Shown here: piece by piece, positions 45,488 through 54,014 of the stretch
Layout of the letters: every line of letters begins with the position of its first letter
Numbering within the stretch: the first letter of the stretch is position 1
Origin: CAYPNF01 sp964411985
GTDB lineage: Bacteria; Verrucomicrobiota; Verrucomicrobiia; Limisphaerales; J093
Reading direction: 5' to 3'
NCBI GenBank assembly: GCA_964411985.1
Contig: CAYPNF010000043.1
Location: 1-64,000 of the forward strand
Length of the DNA: 64,000 nucleotides
Notes under the pieces: model-generated
The model's input: the letters and a program-made list of their open reading frames with translations, nothing else
Database searches by the model: none
What the model was told of the DNA's origin: nothing
Program-made: the position numbers and the translations under genes

Positions 45488-45817
45488 GTGAGTCACGAGC
45501 TTGTGGACGAGATCAGTCTTGAACTGGCCCGCCGCGTGGCTGGGCGTTTGCGCCGGCACCCGGAACTCCTTGGCGTTGCCAGGGACAATCTCGAACGTTG
45601 GTCCTGCCTCAACGCCCAAGCACCAGCACTGCTGCGCTGTTATGCGGAATGGCAAGCGATTTTGGACCGCCCCCTCGCGGAGATTTGCGAGTTACTGGTC
45701 TCCGGAAGCGAGGAAGCGAGTCGGTTGAGACAGAATTCTCCGTTTGCGGGCGTTTTGAGCGCGCGTGAAGTCTGGGAGTTGAAGCGATACCATCGCCATG
45801 CAACGGACGCAGCTTGA
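45488..45817 (+). CDS. Small conserved protein, likely antitoxin partner of a nucleotidyltransferase (DUF6036-type) toxin
   Basis: A 109-residue, mostly helical protein, GTG start at 45488 with GGGAG ahead. The run HPELLGVARDNLERWSCLNAQAPALLRCYAEWQAILDRPLAEICELL, then LRQNSPFAGVLSAREVWELKRYHRHA, matches a conserved small protein I know from two-gene modules in which the second gene is a DUF6036-type nucleotidyltransferase. That link is from memory and should be checked. Its stop overlaps the truncated partner's ATG by about 20 bp, as in intact modules. With the partner broken, its role, if any, is as an orphan antitoxin. Confidence 0.6.
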   Translation: MSHELVDEISLELARRVAGRLRRHPELLGVARDNLERWSCLNAQAPALLRCYAEWQAILDRPLAEICELLVSGSEEASRLRQNSPFAGVLSAREVWELKRYHRHATDAA

Positions 45818-45959
45818 ACATATCATCCGCGCTGCCGCCGCCATCACGGGAGCGGAGGACATTGGTCCTTCGCGAAGTCCACCACCGCCCGCCCGTCTCC
45901 CCGGCTCATCACGTGGCACCATCCCCCAGCAATTAAAACCCGCAACGGTCCAGGCATAG
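45798..45959 (+). pseudogene. Truncated nucleotidyltransferase-like (DUF6036-type) toxin remnant
   Basis: The ATG at 45798 overlaps the preceding gene. The first 22 residues, MQRTQLEHIIRAAAAITGAE plus DI, match the conserved start of DUF6036-type nucleotidyltransferases, which go on to VVIGSQAIL and its catalytic GS motif. Here the frame instead reads GPSRSPPPPARLPG and stops after 53 residues. So the gene has lost its body by deletion or recombination after codon 22. No remaining catalytic motif is seen downstream in any frame. Confidence 0.5.
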
Positions 45960-46159
45960 GCTCCTATCTGAGTGCTCCCTCCTCCTATGTCCATTATATG
46001 AACCTGAACCCATTGTGTTCCCTGGGTGCAGCCCATAATGCTGTCTGAGCAGCCAGTGCATCGTGAAATCGTGAGCTATAGGAGCAAGAGCCTGGCTCCA
46101 CAATGGCGTATCTGCGGGCTTCCAACGCGGTCAAGTGTTAATGGCTGGCCCTACTGGGT
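45960..46159. other. Non-coding gap after the truncated module
   Basis: No gene, hairpin or promoter is supported. It is probably what remains of the deleted partner gene plus the terminator region of both neighbours, which are convergent here. Confidence 0.35.
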
Positions 46160-46588
46160 TCATTGAGTTGGTCTTCCCTTCCGATACCGTACATCCTCAT
46201 TGGCAATCAACGTGAGAGTTCCCCGACTGGCTTCAACTTGAAGAACTACAATTCGTTTGGTAGTAGCGCGGAAGTTCTTCGTCAATTGGCCTTTCGCATC
46301 CAAAGTGACCAGAAAGTTCTCGTCAAACGTAAGGTAGCGTGTCGCTGCATCGTACTTCCAGGTTCCCCTTGCATTGTGGGTCACCGAATCTCCGTTAATG
46401 AGAACCTCCTGGCGGAATGATCCATCCCCGATCAGCATCAGTTTCTCAATACCACCTGGCAGATGGACAACATACTCGCCATTCAACTCAGAAACGGGCA
46501 CATTCCGCCCGCAGGAAACGACCAGTAATGAAATTGTCAAAAGGGCCAGTTGGCAGCCAAAATAGACTCTAGAGTGCCGTGATCTCAT
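46160..46588 (-). CDS. Small lipoprotein of unknown function
   Basis: A 142-residue protein with a lipoprotein signal: MRSRHSRVYFGCQLALLTISLLVVSCGRN, where LLVVSC is the lipobox and C is at about residue 26. After it comes a small beta-rich domain (LNGEYVVHLPGGIEKLMLIGDGSFRQEVLINGD, RGTWKYDAATRYLTFDENFLV), a pattern of short lipocalin-like or META-like folds, but no family is recognised. The frame is open for 82 more codons upstream, but the lipoprotein signal sets the start at 46588. It would be anchored in the inner or outer membrane. No partner is evident. Confidence 0.62.
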   Translation of the reverse strand: MRSRHSRVYFGCQLALLTISLLVVSCGRNVPVSELNGEYVVHLPGGIEKLMLIGDGSFRQEVLINGDSVTHNARGTWKYDAATRYLTFDENFLVTLDAKGQLTKNFRATTKRIVVLQVEASRGTLTLIANEDVRYRKGRPTQ

Positions 46589-46897
46589 GGCCCACTCCGG
46601 CATCCGGGCCCAATCGGTCACCGTCACCCCGCGCCACTGCCGCTCCGAGCCGCAAGCGTTTGGCCGATACCAACCCCTCGGTGCCTGAATTCGTGAGTGC
46701 TCTGCCACGTGCGCAAGGCTACCACTCCCACTTCTCCGGTAAATGGTGTTCTTGCGAGCCACCGGTTTTGTTATCGTGAAGTCGTGAACAACAGCCGGAA
46801 GAGGCCCGGTCGGTAAGGCGCGTCTGGTCGGCACATAGTATAATCGTGAGATCTGACGCCTAGGAGGTTAAGGTCGGCGCAGGTGTCCCCAGCCGGT
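46589..46897. other. Gap of about 310 bp between minus-strand genes
   Basis: The upstream frame of the lipoprotein gene runs across part of this gap, but I see no protein domain. It should hold the promoter of the lipoprotein gene and the end of the Gfo/Idh unit. Nothing else is supported. Confidence 0.35.
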
Positions 46898-48331
46898 TCA
46901 CTCCTCCAATTTCCATCCGTTATGATACTGCGCCGCCAGATACTGATTGGCCTTTTCGTCGTTGGTGAATTTCACGGCGACGGCATCGTACTCAAGGCAT
47001 CTTTCCCGGCGAATGGCGGCGTTGCCGAGCAACACCGTTTCCGTGAGCGGGCCGGCCCAGTCGAAATTGCAGCCCGCCTTCTGGCCCCCTTTGCACGCTT
47101 CCATGAATTCCTTCCAAGTCCCGCCGCGGCGCTCCAGGGTTTTGGGCACATCCTTAAATTTCTTCTCCCGCGCGGGGTCCAGGATTTCCCGGCCCAGCAT
47201 TTTGCCTTCGTCTCCAACATAAATAACGCCCTCATCGCCCAAGGGCTGATCGCCCAGTTGACGTGGCGTGGTCGGTTTCAGGCCTCCGTCATACCAGATC
47301 ACACGAACCGACGGCATTTCCTCTCGGGCGGGATAGTCGTAAGTCACGATCGACGCCAGGGGAGCGGCTTCCTCGAACAACCGCGAGGCGGTGGCCTGGA
47401 TGGTGGTTGGATAAACCAGCTTGAGCGCCCGGAACGGGGTGTTGAAGTGATGGCAGCCCATGTCACCTAGCGCGCCGGAGCCGAAATCCCACCAACCCCT
47501 GAAATTGAAGGGGTGATAGACTCCCTGCGACAGGCCCGTGCCATTGCGATACGCGTTAATCTGGGCCATCTCCAAGGCACCCTCGGGCCACACGTCTTTG
47601 AAAGGGCGCTCGGGCGCGGGCCCCAGCCAGAGTTTCCAATCCAGAGTGGCGGGGATGGCATCGGCGCCGCCCGGACGCCGCATTCCCTGCGGCCACCACG
47701 GCCGGTTGGACCAGATGTGAACCTCCCGAACGTGCCCGATGGCCCCCGCCCCGATCAACTCGCATGTGCGGCAGGCCGTTTCATCCGTGTTGGGCGCCGC
47801 CGTCACTTGTGTGGCCACACCGGCCTTCCGGGCGGTTTCGGTCACAACGCGCAGTTCCTGCACCGTCCGCGTCAGCGGCTTCACGCACACCACCGATTTC
47901 TTCTTCCGCAGCGCCGCCAGGGTGATACTCGCATGGGAATGATCGGGGGTGCCCACGTACACGGCGTCGATCTTGTCCGCTTCGGTTTCCAGCATCTCCC
48001 GGAAATCCCGGTACCGTCTGGCTTGGGGCCAAATATCAAACGTCTTTTTGGCATAAACCTGGTCCACATCGCACAAGGCGGCGATCCGGAACCCGGCTTT
48101 TTCCAGCTCTTGCAATTGCCCATGCCCAACCCCGCCGATCCCGACGCCGGCGAGGTTCATTCTCTCACTGGGCGCGGGTTGATCGCCGGCACCCAGCACC
48201 TGGCTTGGGACGATGCTCATGCCGGCGAGGGCGGCCACGCTTGTGCCCGCGAGGAAATGCCGACGTGTGATGAGGCCGTTTGATCCTGGGTGAGTCTGGC
48301 CCGCTTTAGGTGACGATGTCTTTTCGTTCAT
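46898..48331 (-). CDS. Tat-exported Gfo/Idh/MocA family oxidoreductase
   Basis: A 477-residue oxidoreductase. A twin-arginine signal is clear (ITRRHFLAGTSVAALAGM), ending at VLGAG. The Rossmann motif is GVGIGGVGHGQL. The motif that normally reads EKP is VCVKPLTRT here, keeping the K. Further family features are YVGTPDHSHASITLAALR and GCHHFNTPFRALKL. Like the pair at 4128-6586 it is an exported member of a large group in Verrucomicrobiota. It is the last gene of the minus-strand block that includes a GH2 and a sulfatase, so it may oxidise a sugar released by them. The GH2 gene is 54 bp upstream. Confidence 0.88.
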   Translation of the reverse strand: MNEKTSSPKAGQTHPGSNGLITRRHFLAGTSVAALAGMSIVPSQVLGAGDQPAPSERMNLAGVGIGGVGHGQLQELEKAGFRIAALCDVDQVYAKKTFDIWPQARRYRDFREMLETEADKIDAVYVGTPDHSHASITLAALRKKKSVVCVKPLTRTVQELRVVTETARKAGVATQVTAAPNTDETACRTCELIGAGAIGHVREVHIWSNRPWWPQGMRRPGGADAIPATLDWKLWLGPAPERPFKDVWPEGALEMAQINAYRNGTGLSQGVYHPFNFRGWWDFGSGALGDMGCHHFNTPFRALKLVYPTTIQATASRLFEEAAPLASIVTYDYPAREEMPSVRVIWYDGGLKPTTPRQLGDQPLGDEGVIYVGDEGKMLGREILDPAREKKFKDVPKTLERRGGTWKEFMEACKGGQKAGCNFDWAGPLTETVLLGNAAIRRERCLEYDAVAVKFTNDEKANQYLAAQYHNGWKLEE

Positions 48332-48385
48332 AGGGCTTCAATGCGTTAGTCCTTTTCGTGTGCAGTGCGCCAGGAAGCATTCGCG

Positions 48386-50626
48386 TCACGGCTGGACCGG
48401 CGAAACCGTGATCCAGCGACGGCTTTGTGTGGCACCGCCGAACGCTTTGTCCCTGGCTTTCGCGATGGCCTTGAGCGTGCAACGGCCCGATGCTGTGGGA
48501 GGAACGGTGAGTGGCACCACCATGGAGGCATCGCCCTGCGCTCCGATCGAGAAGCTCCTTTCGACCTTTTCCATCACTCGACCCTTCTCATTCTCCAGGA
48601 CGAGAGTCAGCGTCCCCTCGGCGGCTTGGTCCTGGTCATTGACAAGCATCACCTTGACCTCCCGCGTCGTGCCAGGGGCCAGACTGGGTTGAAAGAAATC
48701 GAGGTAAACCCCCAGCGGCTTGAAAGCCTCGCCCACGTAGTCGGCAAACGCGGGATCGAGTTTGAGCTTTGTTACGTCGCCGAAGTGGTCTGCCGTATAG
48801 ACGCCCGGGTAGCTGCAGGTGAGATAGACGAAGTGGATGATGCCGGCATATTGCCGATGAGCGCGCCAGAACTCGGTCTTGGCCGCCAGGAGATAGGCGT
48901 AAAGGTCGAGCCGTTCGCGTGCGGTCACGTTGGTCCCCATGAGCTGGGCATAGACATTCCCGGTCAGCAACGTGGGTGAACCATCCCGGTTCAGCCAGAG
49001 CCATCCGTACTCGTTGATCAAGGGCGGGTTGGTGTTAGAAGGCAGCACGCCTGGGGTCGGCTTGCCGTCCATCGTTTCAAGTTGAGTCAGGCTGAAAGTA
49101 AGCTTGCCCATATGCCCGCTCTGCATGAGGTACGGATGGTACTCCACCGGGTCGTTGCGGTCGGCGGGAGGGTTGTAGCTGTTTTCCCACGGACGGTTGG
49201 ACAGGTCCAAGGAGCGCACAGCGGGGATGATCTTGGTGCCGAAGATATCATCCTTCGTTTCGTTGTTGGCATCCCAGACGCCTACGCTGGGATGATTCCA
49301 GTTGTCGCGCATCCAATCCTGGTATTGGCGTATCATCTCGTCGGCATCGTGAGAGCGGGAGTAGCCCTTGTACCAACCAGGGCCGCCGGTCCAGACGAAG
49401 AACTCGTTTTGGATGAGCAGGCCCAGTTCGTCACAGAGATCCAGCCAGCGGTCGGGGACCGGGCCAATGCAGAACCGGAAGTAGTTCCAGTGCATCTTCT
49501 TTGGCAGGTCGCCGAGGAGTTTGCGTACCCAGGCGTCGTTCCAGGGCAGAGCGTGGCAAAGCGGGTCCTCCAGGAAACGGTGCAGGGTGATGTTCGAACC
49601 ACGCAGGTAATAGATTTTCCCGTTGAGGTAGGCGCGCTTGGTGGCGGCGTCGAAACGGAACTCACGCATGCCAAAGCGGGTCTTGAGCGAGTCGCCACCG
49701 GTGCTGGACTCGACGACGTAGAGAAAGGGATCTTCGGGCGACCAGAGATGGGCGTTGGGGATGCGGATCGTCTGGGTGAACACTCTCTCTTCACCTGCTT
49801 GGAGTGATACGGTTTCCGGCATGGACCGGGCAGCCTGTTTGGCGCCTTTCCAGGTTCTGACCGTGTGCGAGAGGGTGGTGGAAACCGGGGTCGTTCCGTG
49901 GTTCTTCACACGAGTCTGCACCACGATCTCACTGGTGGCGATGCGCGGGGCGACCTGCACAGTGGCGATGGCGGGATTGTCACAGAAGACCACGGACACA
50001 CTGTCGTAGATGCCGGGGGTCCACTTGATCTTCTCGAAGTCCGAGCCGGTGGGGTAGGTATCGGGGAGGACGGCGGGATGCGCGCCGATGCGGATGACGA
50101 GGGTGTTCTCCGCGTTCCAAAGGATCGCATCGTTGAGATTGAAGTAACTGGCGGTGAAGCAGCCAGCATAGTCGCCGAGGGGACGGCCATTGAGCCACAC
50201 GGCAGTGCCGAATTGGGCTTTGGCGATTTTGAGCATTGCGACAGCCCGAGGCGATGGGGCGCGGAAGGTCTTTTGGTACCAGAAATAGTCGCGGTCCTGT
50301 TCCACCTTGCCCTGCCAGTAGTTGGTCAGCCACTCGTCTGGGGATAGTTTCGAACGAATGCGGTTGGCAAGGTTCTCCCTGCTGATGAACTTATCGACAT
50401 CCTTGAACGCGGGTTTGGCGAGGTTGGCCAATCCGGGCACGGGAACAGTGGCGGGGAAGGCCGATGGCACCTCGGTAGCGGATTTGCCGTCAGCAATGCG
50501 CCAGGTCCCGTCCAGAGAATGCGTCAAGCGGCCGGCGCAAGCCGGAGTGGACATCACCAATGCGACGCCAAGGCTGAGGACCGTGCGAGTCCAGGCTTTG
50601 CCAGAAAAGGGTTTCAAGTTGTGCAT
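48386..50626 (-). CDS. Secreted GH2 family glycosidase (beta-galactosidase/glucuronidase-like)
   Basis: A 746-residue protein with a signal peptide (residues 1-31, WTRTVLSLGVALVMSTPACAG). Order: jelly-roll sugar-binding domain (about 35-210, with WLNGRPLGDYAG and PGIYDSVSVVF), an immunoglobulin-like sandwich (about 215-325), a TIM barrel (about 330-600) and a C-terminal beta domain. The acid/base is E456 in WDANNET and the nucleophile E539 in INEYGWLW, both as expected of GH2. Thus it should be active on beta-linked galactose, glucuronic acid or mannose; which one is not told by sequence. The start at 50626 (MHNLKPFSG) keeps the signal. It is probably secreted to the periplasm and works with the sulfatase and Gfo/Idh protein of this block. 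Confidence 0.86.
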   Translation of the reverse strand: MHNLKPFSGKAWTRTVLSLGVALVMSTPACAGRLTHSLDGTWRIADGKSATEVPSAFPATVPVPGLANLAKPAFKDVDKFISRENLANRIRSKLSPDEWLTNYWQGKVEQDRDYFWYQKTFRAPSPRAVAMLKIAKAQFGTAVWLNGRPLGDYAGCFTASYFNLNDAILWNAENTLVIRIGAHPAVLPDTYPTGSDFEKIKWTPGIYDSVSVVFCDNPAIATVQVAPRIATSEIVVQTRVKNHGTTPVSTTLSHTVRTWKGAKQAARSMPETVSLQAGEERVFTQTIRIPNAHLWSPEDPFLYVVESSTGGDSLKTRFGMREFRFDAATKRAYLNGKIYYLRGSNITLHRFLEDPLCHALPWNDAWVRKLLGDLPKKMHWNYFRFCIGPVPDRWLDLCDELGLLIQNEFFVWTGGPGWYKGYSRSHDADEMIRQYQDWMRDNWNHPSVGVWDANNETKDDIFGTKIIPAVRSLDLSNRPWENSYNPPADRNDPVEYHPYLMQSGHMGKLTFSLTQLETMDGKPTPGVLPSNTNPPLINEYGWLWLNRDGSPTLLTGNVYAQLMGTNVTARERLDLYAYLLAAKTEFWRAHRQYAGIIHFVYLTCSYPGVYTADHFGDVTKLKLDPAFADYVGEAFKPLGVYLDFFQPSLAPGTTREVKVMLVNDQDQAAEGTLTLVLENEKGRVMEKVERSFSIGAQGDASMVVPLTVPPTASGRCTLKAIAKARDKAFGGATQSRRWITVSPVQP

Positions 50627-51009
50627 GTAAGACCGGTTCGATGCGTTTAGTAGAACACACGGGGGGTTATGCCCGTGAATTGTTGCATGCGAAACACTAG
50701 GCTGAATAATTGTTGCCTTCGCTTCAAGCAAAAACTCCTATCTCAAAGACCTGCGAGTGAACTGAAACCCAAAGCTGCCGAAGCGGAGCCAATGAGGGGA
50801 GGAGAGCCCGGTCGCCCTGCTTCCTTCATGGATCCCGCTTGTCTTTTCGCAAGGGCCTGTGCTCTACTACCGCCCGGTAGGGTTATTCGCTGTCAGGAGT
50901 CAATGAGGATGGCGGACGGATGGTATCGCCTCATGAGCCGGGGGAATGTGCGTTGCGCCATGTTCCGCCCTACCCTTTGGGATTCCACGCCCCTTGGACA
51001 CTGGCTCCA
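50627..51009. other. Gap with a hairpin between minus-strand genes
   Basis: CTACCG at 50867-50872 pairs with CGGTAG at 50875-50880 (6 bp, loop CC). Open frames across it lack any domain. The unknown secreted protein gene ends at 51010 and the GH2 gene's promoter should lie in this 383-bp gap. No T-run follows the hairpin on the minus strand. Confidence 0.35.
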
Positions 51010-52110
51010 TCAATCCGCATACATGGCTTGCTTGGCTTTCTGAAAATCCGCCCCGGGTGGCGGAAGGGTGCGGATCGCTTCGTCGTAGTTGGCGATGTAC
51101 TGCCACCAATTGTTATAGAAACCGTCGGTCACACCAGCATTGTGCGGGATCCGCTTCATCCACCAGAGGTGATGGTTCACGATGCCGTCCCAGCCACCGC
51201 TGACCGCGTTGAGCTGCTTCTTGTTCCGGGGCAAACGGGGATACGTCAACCAGTCGTCGGCATACGTCCAGACCTGGTTGGTATTGCTCCAATCGTAGTC
51301 ACTGGTGGAGTTCGGCGCCGCGTGCACACTCCCCACTTCCGCCTCCCCGGGAAAGTCTTTGTCGACCCGGGTAAACCGGTTCCAGGGGTTGTCCAGGGAG
51401 TGTTTCGGATCCCAGACCCCTCGGCCCACGGTTAAGGAGAGCACGCTTTCGATCCGATGACAGTAGCTCTCGAGCATCTCGCCTTCGCCCCGCTCATAGT
51501 TCCACCCCATGATCCAAATCGTGCGCCCCACGTCGGGAACATCGTAGGGACGATAGAACCAAGGGTTCTCGGTGGGGTAAGGAATCCGGTCGCCGGGGAT
51601 CTTCCAGTGCAGCTCATCCCACGCCATGTAGGGAGCGCCCCAAAGCCAGATCTCCCGCACGTCTTTGGCCCGGATCTTGGCGGCCAGGTCGAATTTCTCG
51701 AACAACCACTGAAAACTGGTCATGCCCGGATGGGCCGAAGCACGGTCCTTCTCCCACATATTCAGGAACGTTTCCTCCGTGTAGACGAAGCCATTCCGGA
51801 ACTTCGTAAAGCCATCATACTCGATCTTCTCCACGATGCGGTAGTCTACATATCCTCCACTGGCCGATTTCGCGTCCGCCACCATCTTCTCGGTCAACAC
51901 CCAGGGATCCGACCACTTCATCGCCTCGTGGAGCTTGAGGTTGTTCCGTGTTTTCAGGACCGGGTCAAAGTTGATGACGATCACGTTGACCGTCTGGGTC
52001 CCGACACTGGGAGGGGTCGGCTGGGCTGCTGAGCCCATGGCTGCCAACAGCGCGGCCAACATGCCCCAGGCTGAACGTATGCCGGGCTTCCATATCGATT
52101 CTTGGCTCAT
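51010..52110 (-). CDS. Conserved-type secreted protein of unknown family
   Basis: A 366-residue protein with a signal peptide (SAWGMLAALLAAMGSAA, about residues 13-29). The mature part is rich in W, Y and D: FDPVLKTRNNLKLHEAMKWSDPW, VREIWLWGAPYMAWDELHW, RTIWIMGWNYERGEGEMLESYCHRIESVL and GGWDGIVNHHLWWMKRIPH. No motif of a known enzyme family is recognised, but the many tryptophans and the HH and DExH-like sites suggest binding of a sugar polymer. It lies between a GH2 gene and a sulfatase gene, all on the same strand, 46 bp from the latter, so a role in the same saccharide breakdown is inferred. Confidence 0.6.
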   Translation of the reverse strand: MSQESIWKPGIRSAWGMLAALLAAMGSAAQPTPPSVGTQTVNVIVINFDPVLKTRNNLKLHEAMKWSDPWVLTEKMVADAKSASGGYVDYRIVEKIEYDGFTKFRNGFVYTEETFLNMWEKDRASAHPGMTSFQWLFEKFDLAAKIRAKDVREIWLWGAPYMAWDELHWKIPGDRIPYPTENPWFYRPYDVPDVGRTIWIMGWNYERGEGEMLESYCHRIESVLSLTVGRGVWDPKHSLDNPWNRFTRVDKDFPGEAEVGSVHAAPNSTSDYDWSNTNQVWTYADDWLTYPRLPRNKKQLNAVSGGWDGIVNHHLWWMKRIPHNAGVTDGFYNNWWQYIANYDEAIRTLPPPGADFQKAKQAMYAD

Positions 52111-52156
52111 AGAGAGGGTCTTGCGGTGGGGGGTATATGACCTGTTTGGCGCCTGA

Positions 52157-53617
52157 TCAAGGCTGGCTGCCCTTGCCGAAGTACTTCTGGACGATCCAGT
52201 CGGGCTGCCACGGGTCGGGTTCGCGCTTGGTGCCGGTCAGTTCGAGTCTGGGCGGGGACTGATTTTTGGCAGGCACCACCAAGGTGTCACCCACCCGTTT
52301 CTGCCACTGCTTCATCAGATCCTGCAGACGGCTGACGTGGGCGGCGTGTTCCGGTCGGTCGATCAGGTTGTTGGTTTCATTGGGATCGTTTTCCAGGTCG
52401 AATAACTGCAGGTGGCCAACCTTGGGGTAGGCGATCAACTTCCAGCGTTCATCCCGCACCGCGCGTTGCAGGTCGAGGAAAGGCAGGAACACCGAATCGC
52501 GAACCCGGTCGCGCCGTCCCTCCCACAAGGGGCGCAGGCTTTCGCCCTCCAGGTCGGCTGGACGCGGCACGTCCAGCACGTCACAGAGCGTCGGGAATAG
52601 ATCCAGCAAGTACGTGAACGCAGCGGTGGATTTCCCACGCGGGATGCCCGGCCCGGCGAGGATCAAAGGAACCCGCATGCTGTGTTCGAAGACGTTTTGC
52701 TTCCCCAGCAAACCATGACTACCGAGCGCCAGTCCGTTGTCGGCGGCGAAGATGAGGATCGTATTGTCGGCGTAGCCACATCGCTTCAAGGCGGCGAGAA
52801 CCCGTCCGATCTGTTCATCGAGGTGGGTGATCAGCCCGTAGTATTCGGCTAGTTGATCGCGGATGACCGCCTCCGTCCGCGGCCAGGCTCCCAGTTGCTC
52901 GTCGCGGACCTGCATCATGCCGTTGTCGAAGGGAAACTGGGGCAGAAAATTCGGAGGTAACGGTGGCAGGTTGCGGTAATAGGGCTCGCGGAAGCTCAAG
53001 GGCGGTTGGCGCGGATCGTGGGGTGCCGTAAACGCGACGTAAGCAAAGAAAGGTCTCTTGCCGTCGTGATTCTGCAGGAACTCGATAGCTGAATCGGCAA
53101 ACAGCTCGCTGGAGAACTTCTCCCCCGTGCGCTGCGCGGTGAGCTTTCCGTCAGGCCCCAGATCCCGCACCGGCACCTTCGTGTGATCGGACATGCCGCC
53201 GAACATGATGTTCTTGCCCCGCTGAAAAGCGCGCAGCCAGGACGGTTCTCCGTTGTGCCATTTCCCGGTGGCGAAAGTGGCATAGCCGTTTTCCCCGAGC
53301 AGTTCCGGTAGCAGCTTGGCGCCCTTCAGCGAAGCCGTGTCCACGTGAAACCAGGTCCTGCCACTCATCAGCATTGCCCGGCTCGGCACACAGACCGCAC
53401 CACTGTTGCCGCCGAACACGTAATTGCCGCGAAAGCTGAAACCCGCCGACGCCAGGGTGTCGAGGTTCGGAGTCCGGATGTGCGGGTTGCCATGCGCAGC
53501 GATGGTGTCGGCACGCATGTCATCGGCAAAAAGGAAGAGGACATTCGGCTTCTGGGCGGACTGGGCGGCCAACGAACAGAGCAATAAGCAGAGGATGGGA
53601 ATCGAGATGCGCTTCAT
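52157..53617 (-). CDS. Secreted type I sulfatase
   Basis: A 486-residue sulfatase. The signal peptide spans residues 1 to about 21 (ISIPILCLLLCSLAAQSA). The active site cysteine, C76 in CVPSR, is in the sequence C-x-P-S-R that a formylglycine-generating enzyme turns into formylglycine. Metal and substrate residues are seen in LFADDMRADT (D32, D33), HDPRQP and AADNGLALGSHG. Family members cut sulfate esters from glycans such as heparan sulfate, fucoidan or carrageenan. The substrate is not predictable. No maturase gene lies nearby; it would be elsewhere in the genome. It heads the minus-strand block, 46 bp before the unknown secreted protein gene, and is likely its first gene. Confidence 0.9.
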   Translation of the reverse strand: MKRISIPILCLLLCSLAAQSAQKPNVLFLFADDMRADTIAAHGNPHIRTPNLDTLASAGFSFRGNYVFGGNSGAVCVPSRAMLMSGRTWFHVDTASLKGAKLLPELLGENGYATFATGKWHNGEPSWLRAFQRGKNIMFGGMSDHTKVPVRDLGPDGKLTAQRTGEKFSSELFADSAIEFLQNHDGKRPFFAYVAFTAPHDPRQPPLSFREPYYRNLPPLPPNFLPQFPFDNGMMQVRDEQLGAWPRTEAVIRDQLAEYYGLITHLDEQIGRVLAALKRCGYADNTILIFAADNGLALGSHGLLGKQNVFEHSMRVPLILAGPGIPRGKSTAAFTYLLDLFPTLCDVLDVPRPADLEGESLRPLWEGRRDRVRDSVFLPFLDLQRAVRDERWKLIAYPKVGHLQLFDLENDPNETNNLIDRPEHAAHVSRLQDLMKQWQKRVGDTLVVPAKNQSPPRLELTGTKREPDPWQPDWIVQKYFGKGSQP

Positions 53618-54014
53618 GGAAGTCGGTTAGAGCACAGGGTTGGGTGTCGCTTTGTACTGAGTCGGAGGGGGCAGGATGTTCTTCAGGCAGCTCAAGTTCA
53701 TCATCCAAGCCCAAGGCCCTTGCGGGGGGCCTTGGCGCGTTCTTCCCCGTTCTACGCCGTGCCAGGGTTGGCGGCAAGCTCCAACACGGCTCCAGGAGGC
53801 CCCGCCGAACCCTCTTCCGAAGGAGGTCGAGGAAGCCCCGCCCCTGCTTGATACCTTGGTCGCAGCCTTAATCGCAGCCCTCGTCGAAACCGCTTCAAAT
53901 CCGACAAAGGCCGCGATTAAGGCTACGACAAAGGTGGGGCCAGGACCTTGTGCAGCCTCGGGCGCCTCACTCCCCGCTTGCCTCTTGAGGCTCGATTCCC
54001 CAGAATCCGCGCCC
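53618..54014. other. Structured leader region before the OPT gene
   Basis: No gene is supported; the frame from 53676 is open but of low complexity. Positions 53711-53718 (CCAAGGCC) and 53728-53735 (GGCCTTGG) form a perfect 8-bp stem. A long dyad lies at 53853-53875 and 53913-53935: 23 nt with two mismatches, core AGCCTTAATCGC/GCGATTAAGGCT, and the pairing continues imperfectly inward. CGACAAAGG occurs twice (53902-53910, 53926-53934). The region may be a small mobile repeat or an RNA leader. Confidence 0.55.

Noticed and set aside
53676..54014. N-terminal extension of the OPT transporter
   Set aside because: The frame is open but repeat-like and palindromic; the ATG at 54015 leads directly into the family's start.
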